From the NCBI GenBank assembly GCA_900557355.1, contig USSR01000289.1, forward strand, positions 1 to 8,164: a DNA stretch of 8,164 nt. The letters run 5' to 3'. Of the stretch, positions 1 to 6,844 are shown piece after piece. How positions within the stretch are numbered: position 1 is the stretch's first letter; every line of letters begins with the position of its first letter. The notes beneath the pieces were generated by a model, which was not told where the DNA came from, searched no databases, and worked only from the letters and a program-made list of their open reading frames with translations. Made by a program: the position numbers and the translations under genes. The stretch comes from an uncultured Bacteroides sp. (GTDB lineage Bacteria > Bacteroidota > Bacteroidia > Bacteroidales > Bacteroidaceae).

Positions 1-61
1 CATTCTGTGCCTTGTACTTCCACAAGTTTCTAAATGCTACTTTGAAATAGTGTTTTATCAT
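1..61 (-). CDS. Second FtsX/MacB-type ABC permease, N-terminal 20 codons only (cut by window edge)
   Basis: On the minus strand an ATG at 61-59 opens a frame that runs off the window, reading MIKHYFKVAFRNLWKYK and three more residues. This start resembles the N-terminus of the neighbouring permease (MKTLYYAIRFLLRTKSYT): a short amphipathic, basic stretch just before the first membrane helix, common at the start of Bacteroidetes FtsX/MacB-type permeases. It begins only 12 nt after the stop codon of the upstream permease, with no terminator between, so it is very likely the next gene of the same operon. Only the cytoplasmic N-terminus is visible, so no domain can be confirmed. Serial permease genes are common in this class of exporter operon. 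The call rests on the start motif, the spacing and the context. Confidence 0.72.
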   Translation of the reverse strand, partial: MIKHYFKVAFRNLWKYKAQN

Positions 62-73
62 AATATCTTAGAT

Positions 74-2452
74 TCATTCAGTTTTTATAATTTTAGCAGG
101 ATCAATATGCGCAATCTTGTTTATTTGCCAGAATAGAGTCCCTAAAGAAATACCACCAACCAATAACAAAGCTATCAAAAAGATTCCTATACCTATAGGA
201 GCTTTCACTACAAAATCCTTTGTGTATTCATATATCAGATACCAGGATAATGGAAGAGCTACTGCAAAAGCCCCACCTAATATGACAAGATACTTGCGTC
301 CTAGTAAAAGATATAAATCTTTCAGTGATGCTCCATTCACTTTGCGAATTGCAACCTCATGGGAACGCTGCCTAATGTCAAATAATGAAATACCAAACAA
401 GCCAAGACAAACTATTACAATAGCTATACAAGCGAAAAGAGCATAAACAGAAGCTATCTGGCGATCATTTTTATAAAGTTCAGCCACATCGTCCTTCAAC
501 AAAGAATATTTAAAATCCTCTGTACCATACACTTTCTTTTGAATACTTTTCAAATAGTCAATAACTGCCTGTTCTTTGCCGGAGTGGCAATATATCTGAT
601 ATAAATCACCGTCTAATTGACTACCAACCATAAAGACCATCGGATGGACACCTGTACTAATATGTCCGTCATAATAATCGTCTATTACAGCAACAATAGG
701 TTGAGCCGGAAAATCCGGGACGTTTCTTTTCATCATTTCATCAACCAGCATAGCTCCCTCACATTGCGTATATCCTAAGGCTTTCAATGCCGCACGATTT
801 ACAACGGCCACTCTATTTCTTGAGTCTTCATCCATTTCCGGCAGACTTCCATCCACAAACGCAAGATTGAAAACTTTAAAGAAATCAGGAGTAACATAAG
901 ATTGCAACAACGCAACTGTTTCTCCTTTTACACTTTGAAAGTTTGTAGAATAATAGTCTCCCAAAATAGATGAATGTCCCGTCGTCCAATACTGAATATC
1001 CGGACAACTCTTCATGAGTTGGTCTATTTCAGTAATCCTCTCTTGCCGTTGTTTGATAGTCTCCATAGTGTAAACTGCGAAATCTCGTGATTCATATATC
1101 AAGTTTGCTTGAATTACAGACTCTACACGAAAACCAGGATCGGTATGTAACATAAAATTCAGTTGCTTGCTGAAATAGATTGATAATACCACTAACAGGA
1201 AAGTAATCATATATTGCAGAAAAAGAAAGATCATACGTAAACGAACCGAATGGTTATCTGTACCTACCTTCCGGATTGAAACAGCCAACAAAGAACGTTG
1301 GCACTGCACAAACGCATAAATAGATACTAACAGAGGCAAAAACAACAAAATAGAGAATGATAATATCCCATCAAATGCAGTATACATCAGCTGACTGCCA
1401 AACATGGATGATACAGGAATATTTGTCACCTCTACAATGAGCCAGGCTACTATCATGGAAGCAGCGATCAATAAAAAGTTTTCTATGAATATTTGCTTAA
1501 ACAACGCTTTTCTATCAGCTCCAAAAACTTTCCGCAAGCTATACACCTTACCTCGTTTCACCATCAATACCAGATAAAGATTGATGAAATTCATCACACC
1601 TGCAAGTAATATCAACAGGCAAATTCCTCCTAAAATAAATAGTTGGGAACGGTTTCCGCTAACTAGCATATCTGGTCCGGATCGACCAATTAAAGCCCGA
1701 TCCCAATACATATCACTTATAGGAACTAGAGAGAAAGTGTATTTCCGACTATCCCCGCTACGAGCATCCTGATTGATAAACCGGGGATAACTCCCGGCCT
1801 TATTGGCTTTCATTACTTCCGTTTCTGAAGTGAAACGGATAAAATCCAAAGGCATACGCTCCCATAATGATGATAGTTTTGAAGAGAGGACCAAGTCAAA
1901 ATTAAACATCCGCTTATTAATTGGTTCCTCTAATATGCCTGTCACCCTAATCTCCTTTCCATTCGAATAAGTGAGAATCTTGCCAATAGGATTTTCTTTG
2001 CCGAAAAGTTTTTTAGCAAAACCCTCCATTAACAAAACTGACGCCGGATCTTCCAAGGACACTGAACCTTGTAACACACGGTAAGGGAAAAGTTCAAAAT
2101 AAGCACTATCTGCTGCCATAGCTTGAACAGGAATACGATTTGACTGATAGGTCAAATAATCATTTTCGAGCAACACGATGCGTGAACGCGTCACTATGCC
2201 ACTATTATCAATGTAAACACTATCCCGGCTCCCTATTTCAGCCACACTTAATACCCGATTTCCTTCAAACGTTGTCTGTACACCATACACTTGATTACGA
2301 TCAATGCAATGTGTGTCTACTGTAAGCTCACGATGAATATAACGAAGCAAAATAATGCAACAAGCTAAACTAAAGGCTAACCCGAGCAAATTAATAATAG
2401 TATATGATTTTGTACGCAACAAAAAGCGTATCGCATAGTACAATGTTTTCAT
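74..2452 (-). CDS. FtsX/MacB-type ABC transporter permease (doubled, 8 TM segments, no ATPase domain)
   Basis: A 792-residue inner-membrane permease. Hydrophobic segments lie near residues 17-39, 271-297, 322-343, 363-383, 407-428, 666-691, 720-741 and 753-776. TM1 and TM5 are each followed by a large extracytoplasmic domain (about 40-270 and 430-665), a tandem duplication of the 4-TM FtsX/MacB unit. Each half carries the conserved cytoplasmic stretch after its second helix: SLRKVFGADRKALF (305-318) and VAIRKVNGASLKDLY (700-714). The C-terminus IDPAKIIKTE is the usual end of this family in Bacteroidetes. No Walker motifs are present, so an ABC ATPase must come from another gene. Family members act as mechanotransmitters that push substrate or lipoprotein from the periplasmic side with an adaptor and TolC. 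The start is 25 nt after the adaptor stop, behind an A-rich leader. The substrate is unknown. Confidence 0.92.
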   Translation of the reverse strand: MKTLYYAIRFLLRTKSYTIINLLGLAFSLACCIILLRYIHRELTVDTHCIDRNQVYGVQTTFEGNRVLSVAEIGSRDSVYIDNSGIVTRSRIVLLENDYLTYQSNRIPVQAMAADSAYFELFPYRVLQGSVSLEDPASVLLMEGFAKKLFGKENPIGKILTYSNGKEIRVTGILEEPINKRMFNFDLVLSSKLSSLWERMPLDFIRFTSETEVMKANKAGSYPRFINQDARSGDSRKYTFSLVPISDMYWDRALIGRSGPDMLVSGNRSQLFILGGICLLILLAGVMNFINLYLVLMVKRGKVYSLRKVFGADRKALFKQIFIENFLLIAASMIVAWLIVEVTNIPVSSMFGSQLMYTAFDGILSFSILLFLPLLVSIYAFVQCQRSLLAVSIRKVGTDNHSVRLRMIFLFLQYMITFLLVVLSIYFSKQLNFMLHTDPGFRVESVIQANLIYESRDFAVYTMETIKQRQERITEIDQLMKSCPDIQYWTTGHSSILGDYYSTNFQSVKGETVALLQSYVTPDFFKVFNLAFVDGSLPEMDEDSRNRVAVVNRAALKALGYTQCEGAMLVDEMMKRNVPDFPAQPIVAVIDDYYDGHISTGVHPMVFMVGSQLDGDLYQIYCHSGKEQAVIDYLKSIQKKVYGTEDFKYSLLKDDVAELYKNDRQIASVYALFACIAIVIVCLGLFGISLFDIRQRSHEVAIRKVNGASLKDLYLLLGRKYLVILGGAFAVALPLSWYLIYEYTKDFVVKAPIGIGIFLIALLLVGGISLGTLFWQINKIAHIDPAKIIKTE

Positions 2453-2477
2453 GTTTTATCTATTTGTTATTTTTCAT

Positions 2478-3728
2478 TCATTTCAAGATCAATTCTTCCG
2501 CATCGCCAAAGGTATCATATCCGGTGGTAATAACCCAATCTCCCGGCTGTAAACCTTCTACTATTTCATATTGTTGCGGATTCTGTCGACCAATATTCAA
2601 TGGCACGCGAACTGCTTTTGTCTTTGATGCATTTACCTTATAAATCCATTGTCCGCCTGTAAACTGATAGAAGTTGCCTCGCGGAATAATGAGCGCTTGC
2701 TCCGGCTGTCCCAATTCAATCTGTACCCGGAAGCTCTTGCCGACTCTTACATTATCGGGCATATCTCCGGTAAAAATAAGATCAATATCAAACATACGAT
2801 CTTTCACTTCGGGAACCACTTTTGTTATTTTCAGCGGATATTTGTTTCCTTGATAGTTCACGGTAGCCGGTAGTCCGGTGGTGATCCGGTCGATATAATA
2901 TTCGCTAAGTGAAGTATGGATTTTGTATTGATCGAGCACTTTTATTTCAGCAATGCTTTCACCGGAGGAAACCTGCTGCCCCGGAGTGACCTTTACGAAA
3001 CTAAGCTGACCTTTCAGTGGAGCTGTGACCACCAAGCTATTCAGTCGTTCGCGAGTACGTTCGTACTTTTTCCGTTCCCGCTCCCGGTCGTTACGAATCA
3101 ATTCCTTACGTATCATCGTGACAGCAGAATCATGTCGCAAGCTCTCTTGTTGCAGGGCTGCGTTTTTCTGTTTGTAACAATATTCATCTTCAGCTACCTG
3201 CAACTGCGCCTTACTCTTCACTCCCATCTGAAATTCTTCGCGGTCGAGAGCGATGCTTTTTTTCAGGCGTTCCAATTCGTAGCTATTTGTCAGGGCTTGC
3301 TGTTTCAAGTTCAGACTTTTTTGTTCCATTTCAATCTCCTGCTCCTGATAGGTAATCATTTGCTTTTCCCATTCGTCACGCTGGTCTTCAATATTGCGGA
3401 GCAAATCGGGATTGGAAAGAATAAGAATGGTGTCTCCCTGCTGAAGCAAACTTCCCTCTTCACCGACAATCCTTTCCACGCTTCCAGTTTCACGAGTATT
3501 GATCTTGATGGTCAGTATAGGCTGAATGAGCCCTTCCACATCTACATATTCCATGAAATCAGACTCTTTCACTTCTGCAATCTGTATATTTTCGGCATCT
3601 ATCCGTAGTTTTCTGGGACCTAAAGACAAAGTAATCACATAAATCAAAAAGGCGGCAAATAAAAGCCCTCCTATCAGATAGTATCTGTAACGAATGTACC
3701 ACGGTTTCTTTTCTAATTTTATATCCAT
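2478..3728 (-). CDS. HlyD/MacA-type periplasmic adaptor (membrane fusion protein)
   Basis: A 416-residue adaptor expected to bridge the inner-membrane permease and the TolC-type channel. A basic N-terminus (KKPWYIRYRYY) precedes one membrane anchor at about 15-36; there is no lipobox. The two halves of the lipoyl domain lie near 70-106 and 232-262 (second half VTAPLKGQLSFVKVTPGQ, 234-251). They flank a long, charged alpha-hairpin or coiled coil (about 107-232, rich in E, K, R and Q). A beta-barrel (about 266-340) and a membrane-proximal domain follow, the latter with the typical IVEGLQPGDWVITTGYDTF ending (389-407). Length and domain order fit the MacA-like branch that works with ABC exporters. 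The adjacent MacB-like permease supports that over an RND pump, of which none is seen here. It lies 75 nt after the TolC-family gene and 25 nt before the permease, in the same operon. Confidence 0.93.
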   Translation of the reverse strand: MDIKLEKKPWYIRYRYYLIGGLLFAAFLIYVITLSLGPRKLRIDAENIQIAEVKESDFMEYVDVEGLIQPILTIKINTRETGSVERIVGEEGSLLQQGDTILILSNPDLLRNIEDQRDEWEKQMITYQEQEIEMEQKSLNLKQQALTNSYELERLKKSIALDREEFQMGVKSKAQLQVAEDEYCYKQKNAALQQESLRHDSAVTMIRKELIRNDRERERKKYERTRERLNSLVVTAPLKGQLSFVKVTPGQQVSSGESIAEIKVLDQYKIHTSLSEYYIDRITTGLPATVNYQGNKYPLKITKVVPEVKDRMFDIDLIFTGDMPDNVRVGKSFRVQIELGQPEQALIIPRGNFYQFTGGQWIYKVNASKTKAVRVPLNIGRQNPQQYEIVEGLQPGDWVITTGYDTFGDAEELILK

Positions 3729-3803
3729 GAGATTATCTGGTGTTTTACAAGTTTCTATTAATTAGGGTTCCATCACTATTCTTTACTGACTTTTCGTTGT
3801 TCT

Positions 3804-5276
3804 CTATTCAATCAGAAGATGGTAGTCTTCTGTCAGTATCGTATTTCGCTCAAAATCATATAGTGTCATGCTACGGAGTGTATAATATAAACTCCAATAA
3901 TTATATAAAGCCGAAATATAGTTACGGCGAGCACTGTCTTTCTCTGAAATAGAGGCATTCAAGTCAAGAATGGTAGATTTACCTAATAGATAGAGTTTGC
4001 GGGCCACTTCACTTCTTCGTTGGGCTGTCTCATCCGTGCGGGCAGCGATCCGGACACGTTGCGTTTGCAGATTGAATTGTTTGACGAGTTTACGAACGTT
4101 CAGTTCAAAGTCCGTCCGGCTCTGTTCGACTTGTGTGTAAACCAGATCACGATTGGAACGGGCTACTCGCACCTGTCCTTTTCCACGTCCCCAGTCTAGG
4201 ATAGGAAGAGAAATGCCGATACTTACGTATTGCTGGTCCAACAAATTTCGATAAGCGTCGGGCAGTTTGTCAGCAGTCTGCGTCAATCCGAAACGGAGAT
4301 AGATATCTGCTTTCAGGCCGGCATTGGCGCGGGCTTTCGCCACAGCACTCTCACTTTCCAGTTTCCGCCTTTCCATCGTCTGTATATCCGGACTGTTTTC
4401 GTAAGCCAGTGCCAGTGCTTCATTCAGGTTCACACTGAAATCCGGAATTTGAGGACTGACAAGGACACGTAATTCCCGATCTTCGTGAATACCAAGATAG
4501 GAACGGAGTTCCTGCATACAATTATCCATTTCAATAAGGGCATTCATGCGGTTTGTCTCTTCCGTCAAACGGTTAAGTTCCAGTTGCAGCATTTCATTTT
4601 CTGTGATGGTACCTATGTTATAGCGGCCTTGCGCATAACGGTAAAGTGTATCGGCATTGGCGTAATTAAAGGAAGCAATATCGTAATCGCTCTGGGCGGT
4701 GGCCAAGGCAAAGAATTTATTAATCGCATTGGCTGATACGAGTTCAAGCGTCTCTACGTAGCTTTTCTTTGCCTCCTGATAGCGCACGGGCTCTATCCGT
4801 CTATCCCATTTCAAACTATTGTAGCCAAAAAGAGACTGGCGATAACCGATCATTATGGGGGAAGTCTGCCATGAGTATTTATGTTCGCTGAACAGATCCA
4901 TGCGTTGAGCGGAGGTTTCGAGAAAGAAAGAGCCACCGGTCCAGGATAAGTTCTGTGAAAGATTCAGGGTTAAATCTGTATTCAATAGATTTTGTTCGAC
5001 AAACTTTACCGAACCGTCTCCCATCGTTATCTTGTTAATGGCACGGTTCAGATTCGGATCGGATGTCAGGCTTAAAGACGGCAGATAATTGGCACGATAA
5101 TATTTATAGTTCCAATACGCAGAACGGAAACTGTGGCGTGCCGTCTGTGCATCGGGAGATTCCATACGGGCAATCTCTATGACTTGCTTCAATGACAGCT
5201 CTGTGGTTTGATCTTGAGCAGTCAATAGTTCTGTCAACAATAGTCCGAGAGATATGAAGATTAATTTCAGATTCAT
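3804..5276 (-). CDS. TolC-family outer-membrane efflux protein
   Basis: Outer-membrane channel of the exporter, 490 residues from the preferred start. The frame can also be opened at 5303 (nine extra residues, MINNKYNQR). I choose the ATG at 5276 because the protein then begins with a clean signal peptide (MNLKLIFISLGLLLTELLTA, then QDQTTE) and because the predicted sigma-54 start site (about 5292) lies downstream of the 5303 codon. The mature protein shows the two structural repeats of TolC. Using residue numbers from 5276, a helical segment with YAQGRYNIGTITENEMLQLE lies near 215-234 and a second with KLYLLGKSTILDLNASISEK near 427-446. The strand-rich SIGISLPILDWGRGKGQVRV lies near 352-371, a stretch typical of OEP proteins. 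First gene of the leftward operon, followed 75 nt later by the adaptor. Confidence 0.93.
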   Translation of the reverse strand: MNLKLIFISLGLLLTELLTAQDQTTELSLKQVIEIARMESPDAQTARHSFRSAYWNYKYYRANYLPSLSLTSDPNLNRAINKITMGDGSVKFVEQNLLNTDLTLNLSQNLSWTGGSFFLETSAQRMDLFSEHKYSWQTSPIMIGYRQSLFGYNSLKWDRRIEPVRYQEAKKSYVETLELVSANAINKFFALATAQSDYDIASFNYANADTLYRYAQGRYNIGTITENEMLQLELNRLTEETNRMNALIEMDNCMQELRSYLGIHEDRELRVLVSPQIPDFSVNLNEALALAYENSPDIQTMERRKLESESAVAKARANAGLKADIYLRFGLTQTADKLPDAYRNLLDQQYVSIGISLPILDWGRGKGQVRVARSNRDLVYTQVEQSRTDFELNVRKLVKQFNLQTQRVRIAARTDETAQRRSEVARKLYLLGKSTILDLNASISEKDSARRNYISALYNYWSLYYTLRSMTLYDFERNTILTEDYHLLIE

Positions 5277-5303
5277 TCGTTGGTTATATTTGTTATTTAT
5301 CAT

Positions 5304-5318
5304 TCAAAAGATGTGCCA
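5304..5318 (-). promoter_or_regulatory. Sigma-54 (RpoN) -24/-12 promoter of the export operon
   Basis: On the minus strand the sequence reads TGGCAC-ATCTT-TTGA. The -24 half is a perfect TGGCAC. The -12 half is TTGA where the consensus is TTGC, and the GG-to-GA separation is the obligatory 10 bp. Taking the last base as -12 places transcription start near 5292, leaving a 16-nt A-rich leader before the ATG at 5276. No Bacteroides vegetative -7 box (TAnnTTTG) occurs at a suitable position near this start. The divergent neighbour encodes a sigma-54 activator, and paired dyads lie upstream at enhancer distance. The element itself is seen; its activity is inferred. Confidence 0.8.
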
Positions 5319-5373
5319 TTCAGATAAACAGTTATCATTCAATAATATAGTAATATTCCTTTCATTCATTCAG

Positions 5374-5389
5374 TGTGCATATACGCACA
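5374..5389. promoter_or_regulatory. Inverted repeat, putative enhancer site 1 for the NtrC-type regulator (proximal)
   Basis: TGTGCATATACGCACA is a 16-bp dyad pairing at 7 of 8 positions (arms TGTGC and GCACA). Its centre at 5381.5 lies about 90 bp upstream of the predicted sigma-54 start, a normal enhancer distance. It matches site 2 at 11 of 16 positions (shared core GTGC-N2-A-N2-CGCACA). A Fis-type HTH dimer would be expected to bind such a dyad. Confidence 0.72.
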
Positions 5390-5394
5390 AAATT

Positions 5395-5410
5395 AGTGCG
5401 CAATCGCACA
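5395..5410. promoter_or_regulatory. Inverted repeat, putative enhancer site 2 for the NtrC-type regulator (distal)
   Basis: AGTGCGCAATCGCACA contains perfect 5-bp arms GTGCG and CGCAC around a CAAT centre. The centre at 5402.5 is 21 bp from that of site 1, two DNA turns, so both sites face the same side of the helix, as needed for cooperative loading of an AAA+ activator. It also sits just upstream of the predicted regulator promoter (about -36 to -51 there), so the same site could mediate autoregulation. Confidence 0.7.
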
Positions 5411-5432
5411 CACAACACATGAGATTTATCCA

Positions 5433-5440
5433 TATCTTTG
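5433..5440 (+). promoter_or_regulatory. Probable Bacteroides-type -7 box for the regulator-kinase operon
   Basis: TATCTTTG matches the Bacteroides vegetative -7 consensus TAnnTTTG exactly. Transcription would begin around 5446-5448, giving a leader of about 20 nt before the ATG at 5468. The expected -33 TTTG (near 5410-5414) is missing; that place holds CACACACAA next to dyad site 2. The promoter may therefore be weak or activator-assisted. This placement also argues against the in-frame TTG at 5438, which lies inside the box. Confidence 0.5.
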
Positions 5441-5467
5441 CTCCCGGAGTTTAAATGGATAGAAGAT

Positions 5468-6844
5468 ATGGAAGAAGTCAACAAATTAGGAAAGATACTC
5501 ATAGTAGATGATAACGAGGACGTGCTCTTTGCCCTCAACCTCCTACTGGAACCGTATACGGAGAAAATAAAGGTGGCTACTACCCCCGATCGGATCGAGC
5601 ATTTCATGACCACCTTTCATCCCGATCTTATCTTATTGGACATGAATTTCAGCCGGGATGCCATCAGCGGACAAGAGGGATTTGAAAGTCTGAAGCAGAT
5701 ATTGCAGCTTGACCCACAAGCTATTGTTATTTTTATGACTGCCTATGCGGATACGGACAAGGCCGTCCGGGCCATCAAAGCCGGTGCTACCGATTTTATT
5801 CCCAAGCCTTGGGAAAAGGATAAATTGCTGGCTACGCTTACTTCGGGTATGCGACTGCGTCAGTCACAGCAGGAAGTCAACATGCTGAAAGAGCAAGTAG
5901 AAATTCTTAGCGGGCAAAATGCTTCGGAAAATGATATTATTGGAGAGTCACCGGCCATGCAGGAAGTGTTTGCCACGATAAATAAACTAAGTAATACGGA
6001 TGCCAATATACTGATTCTCGGAGAAAACGGTACGGGAAAGGATGTGATTGCCCGACTATTATATCGTTGTTCTCCACGATACGGCAAACCTTTTGTCACG
6101 ATTGACCTGGGAAGTATACCCGAACAATTGTTTGAGAGTGAACTGTTCGGTTTCGAAAAAGGCGCTTTCACCGATGCCAAGAAATCAAAAGCGGGACGAA
6201 TGGAAGTGGCGACCAACGGGACTTTGTTTTTGGATGAAATTGGCAATCTTTCACTTCCTATGCAGTCTAAATTACTGACTGCTATCGAAAAAAGGCAAAT
6301 CAGTCGTTTGGGAAGTACGCAAACCATTCCCATCGACGTCCGTTTAATATGTGCCACCAATGCTGATATCCGTCAGATGGTGGAAGACGGGAATTTCCGT
6401 CAGGACTTATTATATCGTATCAACACGATTGAAATACATATACCTCCACTCCGTGAACGCGGCAATGACATCATCCTGCTTGCCGAACACTTTCTGAACC
6501 ATTATGCCCGCAAATATAAAAAAGAAATGCACGGACTGACACGGGAAGCCAAAAACAAACTGCTGAAATATGCATGGCCTGGAAATGTGAGAGAACTTCA
6601 ACATACGATAGAACGTGCTGTAATCTTGGGAGACGGCTCCATGCTAAAACCTGAAAACTTCCTTTTTCATGCGACACCTAAACAGAAAAAGGACGAAGAA
6701 ATGGTACTGAATCTCGAACAACTGGAACGGCAGGCCATTGAGAAAGCGCTCCGGATCAGCGACGGAAACATCTCCCGTGCTGCCGAATATTTAGGGATTA
6801 CCCGTTTTGCATTGTATCGCAAACTTGAAAAATTAGGCTTATGA
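5468..6844 (+). CDS. NtrC-family sigma-54-dependent response regulator (REC-AAA+-Fis HTH)
   Basis: A 458-residue regulator from the ATG at 5468; an in-frame TTG at 5438 is rejected because it lies in the likely -7 box. The receiver domain (about 8-125) has acidic D14/D15, phospho-acceptor D58 in LILLDMN, T91 and K113 (PKPW), with a longer loop after D58 (FSRDAISGQEG). A linker helix leads to the sigma-54 AAA+ domain (about 157-385). That domain has Walker A GENGTGKD (185-192), the loop-1 motif as GAFTDA (232-237, canonical GAFTGA), Walker B TLFLDEIG (252-259), sensor I ATNAD (296-300), arginine-finger region FRQDLLYR (310-317) and sensor II WPGNVREL (370-377). A C-terminal Fis HTH (about 418-458, NISRAAEYLGITRFALYRKL) binds enhancers. 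All catalytic motifs are intact. Partner of the kinase it overlaps; the likely target is the divergent export operon. Confidence 0.95.
   Translation: MEEVNKLGKILIVDDNEDVLFALNLLLEPYTEKIKVATTPDRIEHFMTTFHPDLILLDMNFSRDAISGQEGFESLKQILQLDPQAIVIFMTAYADTDKAVRAIKAGATDFIPKPWEKDKLLATLTSGMRLRQSQQEVNMLKEQVEILSGQNASENDIIGESPAMQEVFATINKLSNTDANILILGENGTGKDVIARLLYRCSPRYGKPFVTIDLGSIPEQLFESELFGFEKGAFTDAKKSKAGRMEVATNGTLFLDEIGNLSLPMQSKLLTAIEKRQISRLGSTQTIPIDVRLICATNADIRQMVEDGNFRQDLLYRINTIEIHIPPLRERGNDIILLAEHFLNHYARKYKKEMHGLTREAKNKLLKYAWPGNVRELQHTIERAVILGDGSMLKPENFLFHATPKQKKDEEMVLNLEQLERQAIEKALRISDGNISRAAEYLGITRFALYRKLEKLGL

Noticed and set aside
2916..3608. 230-codon plus-strand open frame antisense to the adaptor gene
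   Set aside because: It lies wholly inside the adaptor gene, which has clear lipoyl, coiled-coil and barrel domains. The antisense product has no recognisable domain, and its composition fits a complement of the charged coiled-coil codons.
3729..3803. 75-bp gap between the TolC-family gene and the adaptor as a possible separate promoter or terminator
   Set aside because: No hairpin with a T-run, no -24/-12 element (TGGAACCCTAATTAA fails at -12) and no TAnnTTTG box with a plausible partner was found. Read-through is the simpler reading.
5344..5357. AATAT-AGTA-ATATT inverted repeat in the control region
   Set aside because: A 5-bp AT-only dyad in AT-rich DNA is expected by chance. It is too weak to call a terminator or operator.
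5438..5440. TTG as start of the regulator (ten extra residues)
   Set aside because: It lies inside the TATCTTTG promoter box, and the residues it adds (LPEFKWIED) are not needed for the receiver fold, which begins with GKILIVDD. The ATG at 5468 is a sufficient start.
5362..5613. 83-codon minus-strand open frame crossing the control region and the regulator 5' end
   Set aside because: It would cover the receiver-domain codons, both dyads and the -7 box. Its product is serine-rich with no recognisable family and there is no better-than-chance start context.
5860..6360. 166-codon minus-strand open frame within the regulator
   Set aside because: It is antisense to the conserved AAA+ motifs, which fully account for the sequence. 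No domain and no promoter or leader is visible for it.
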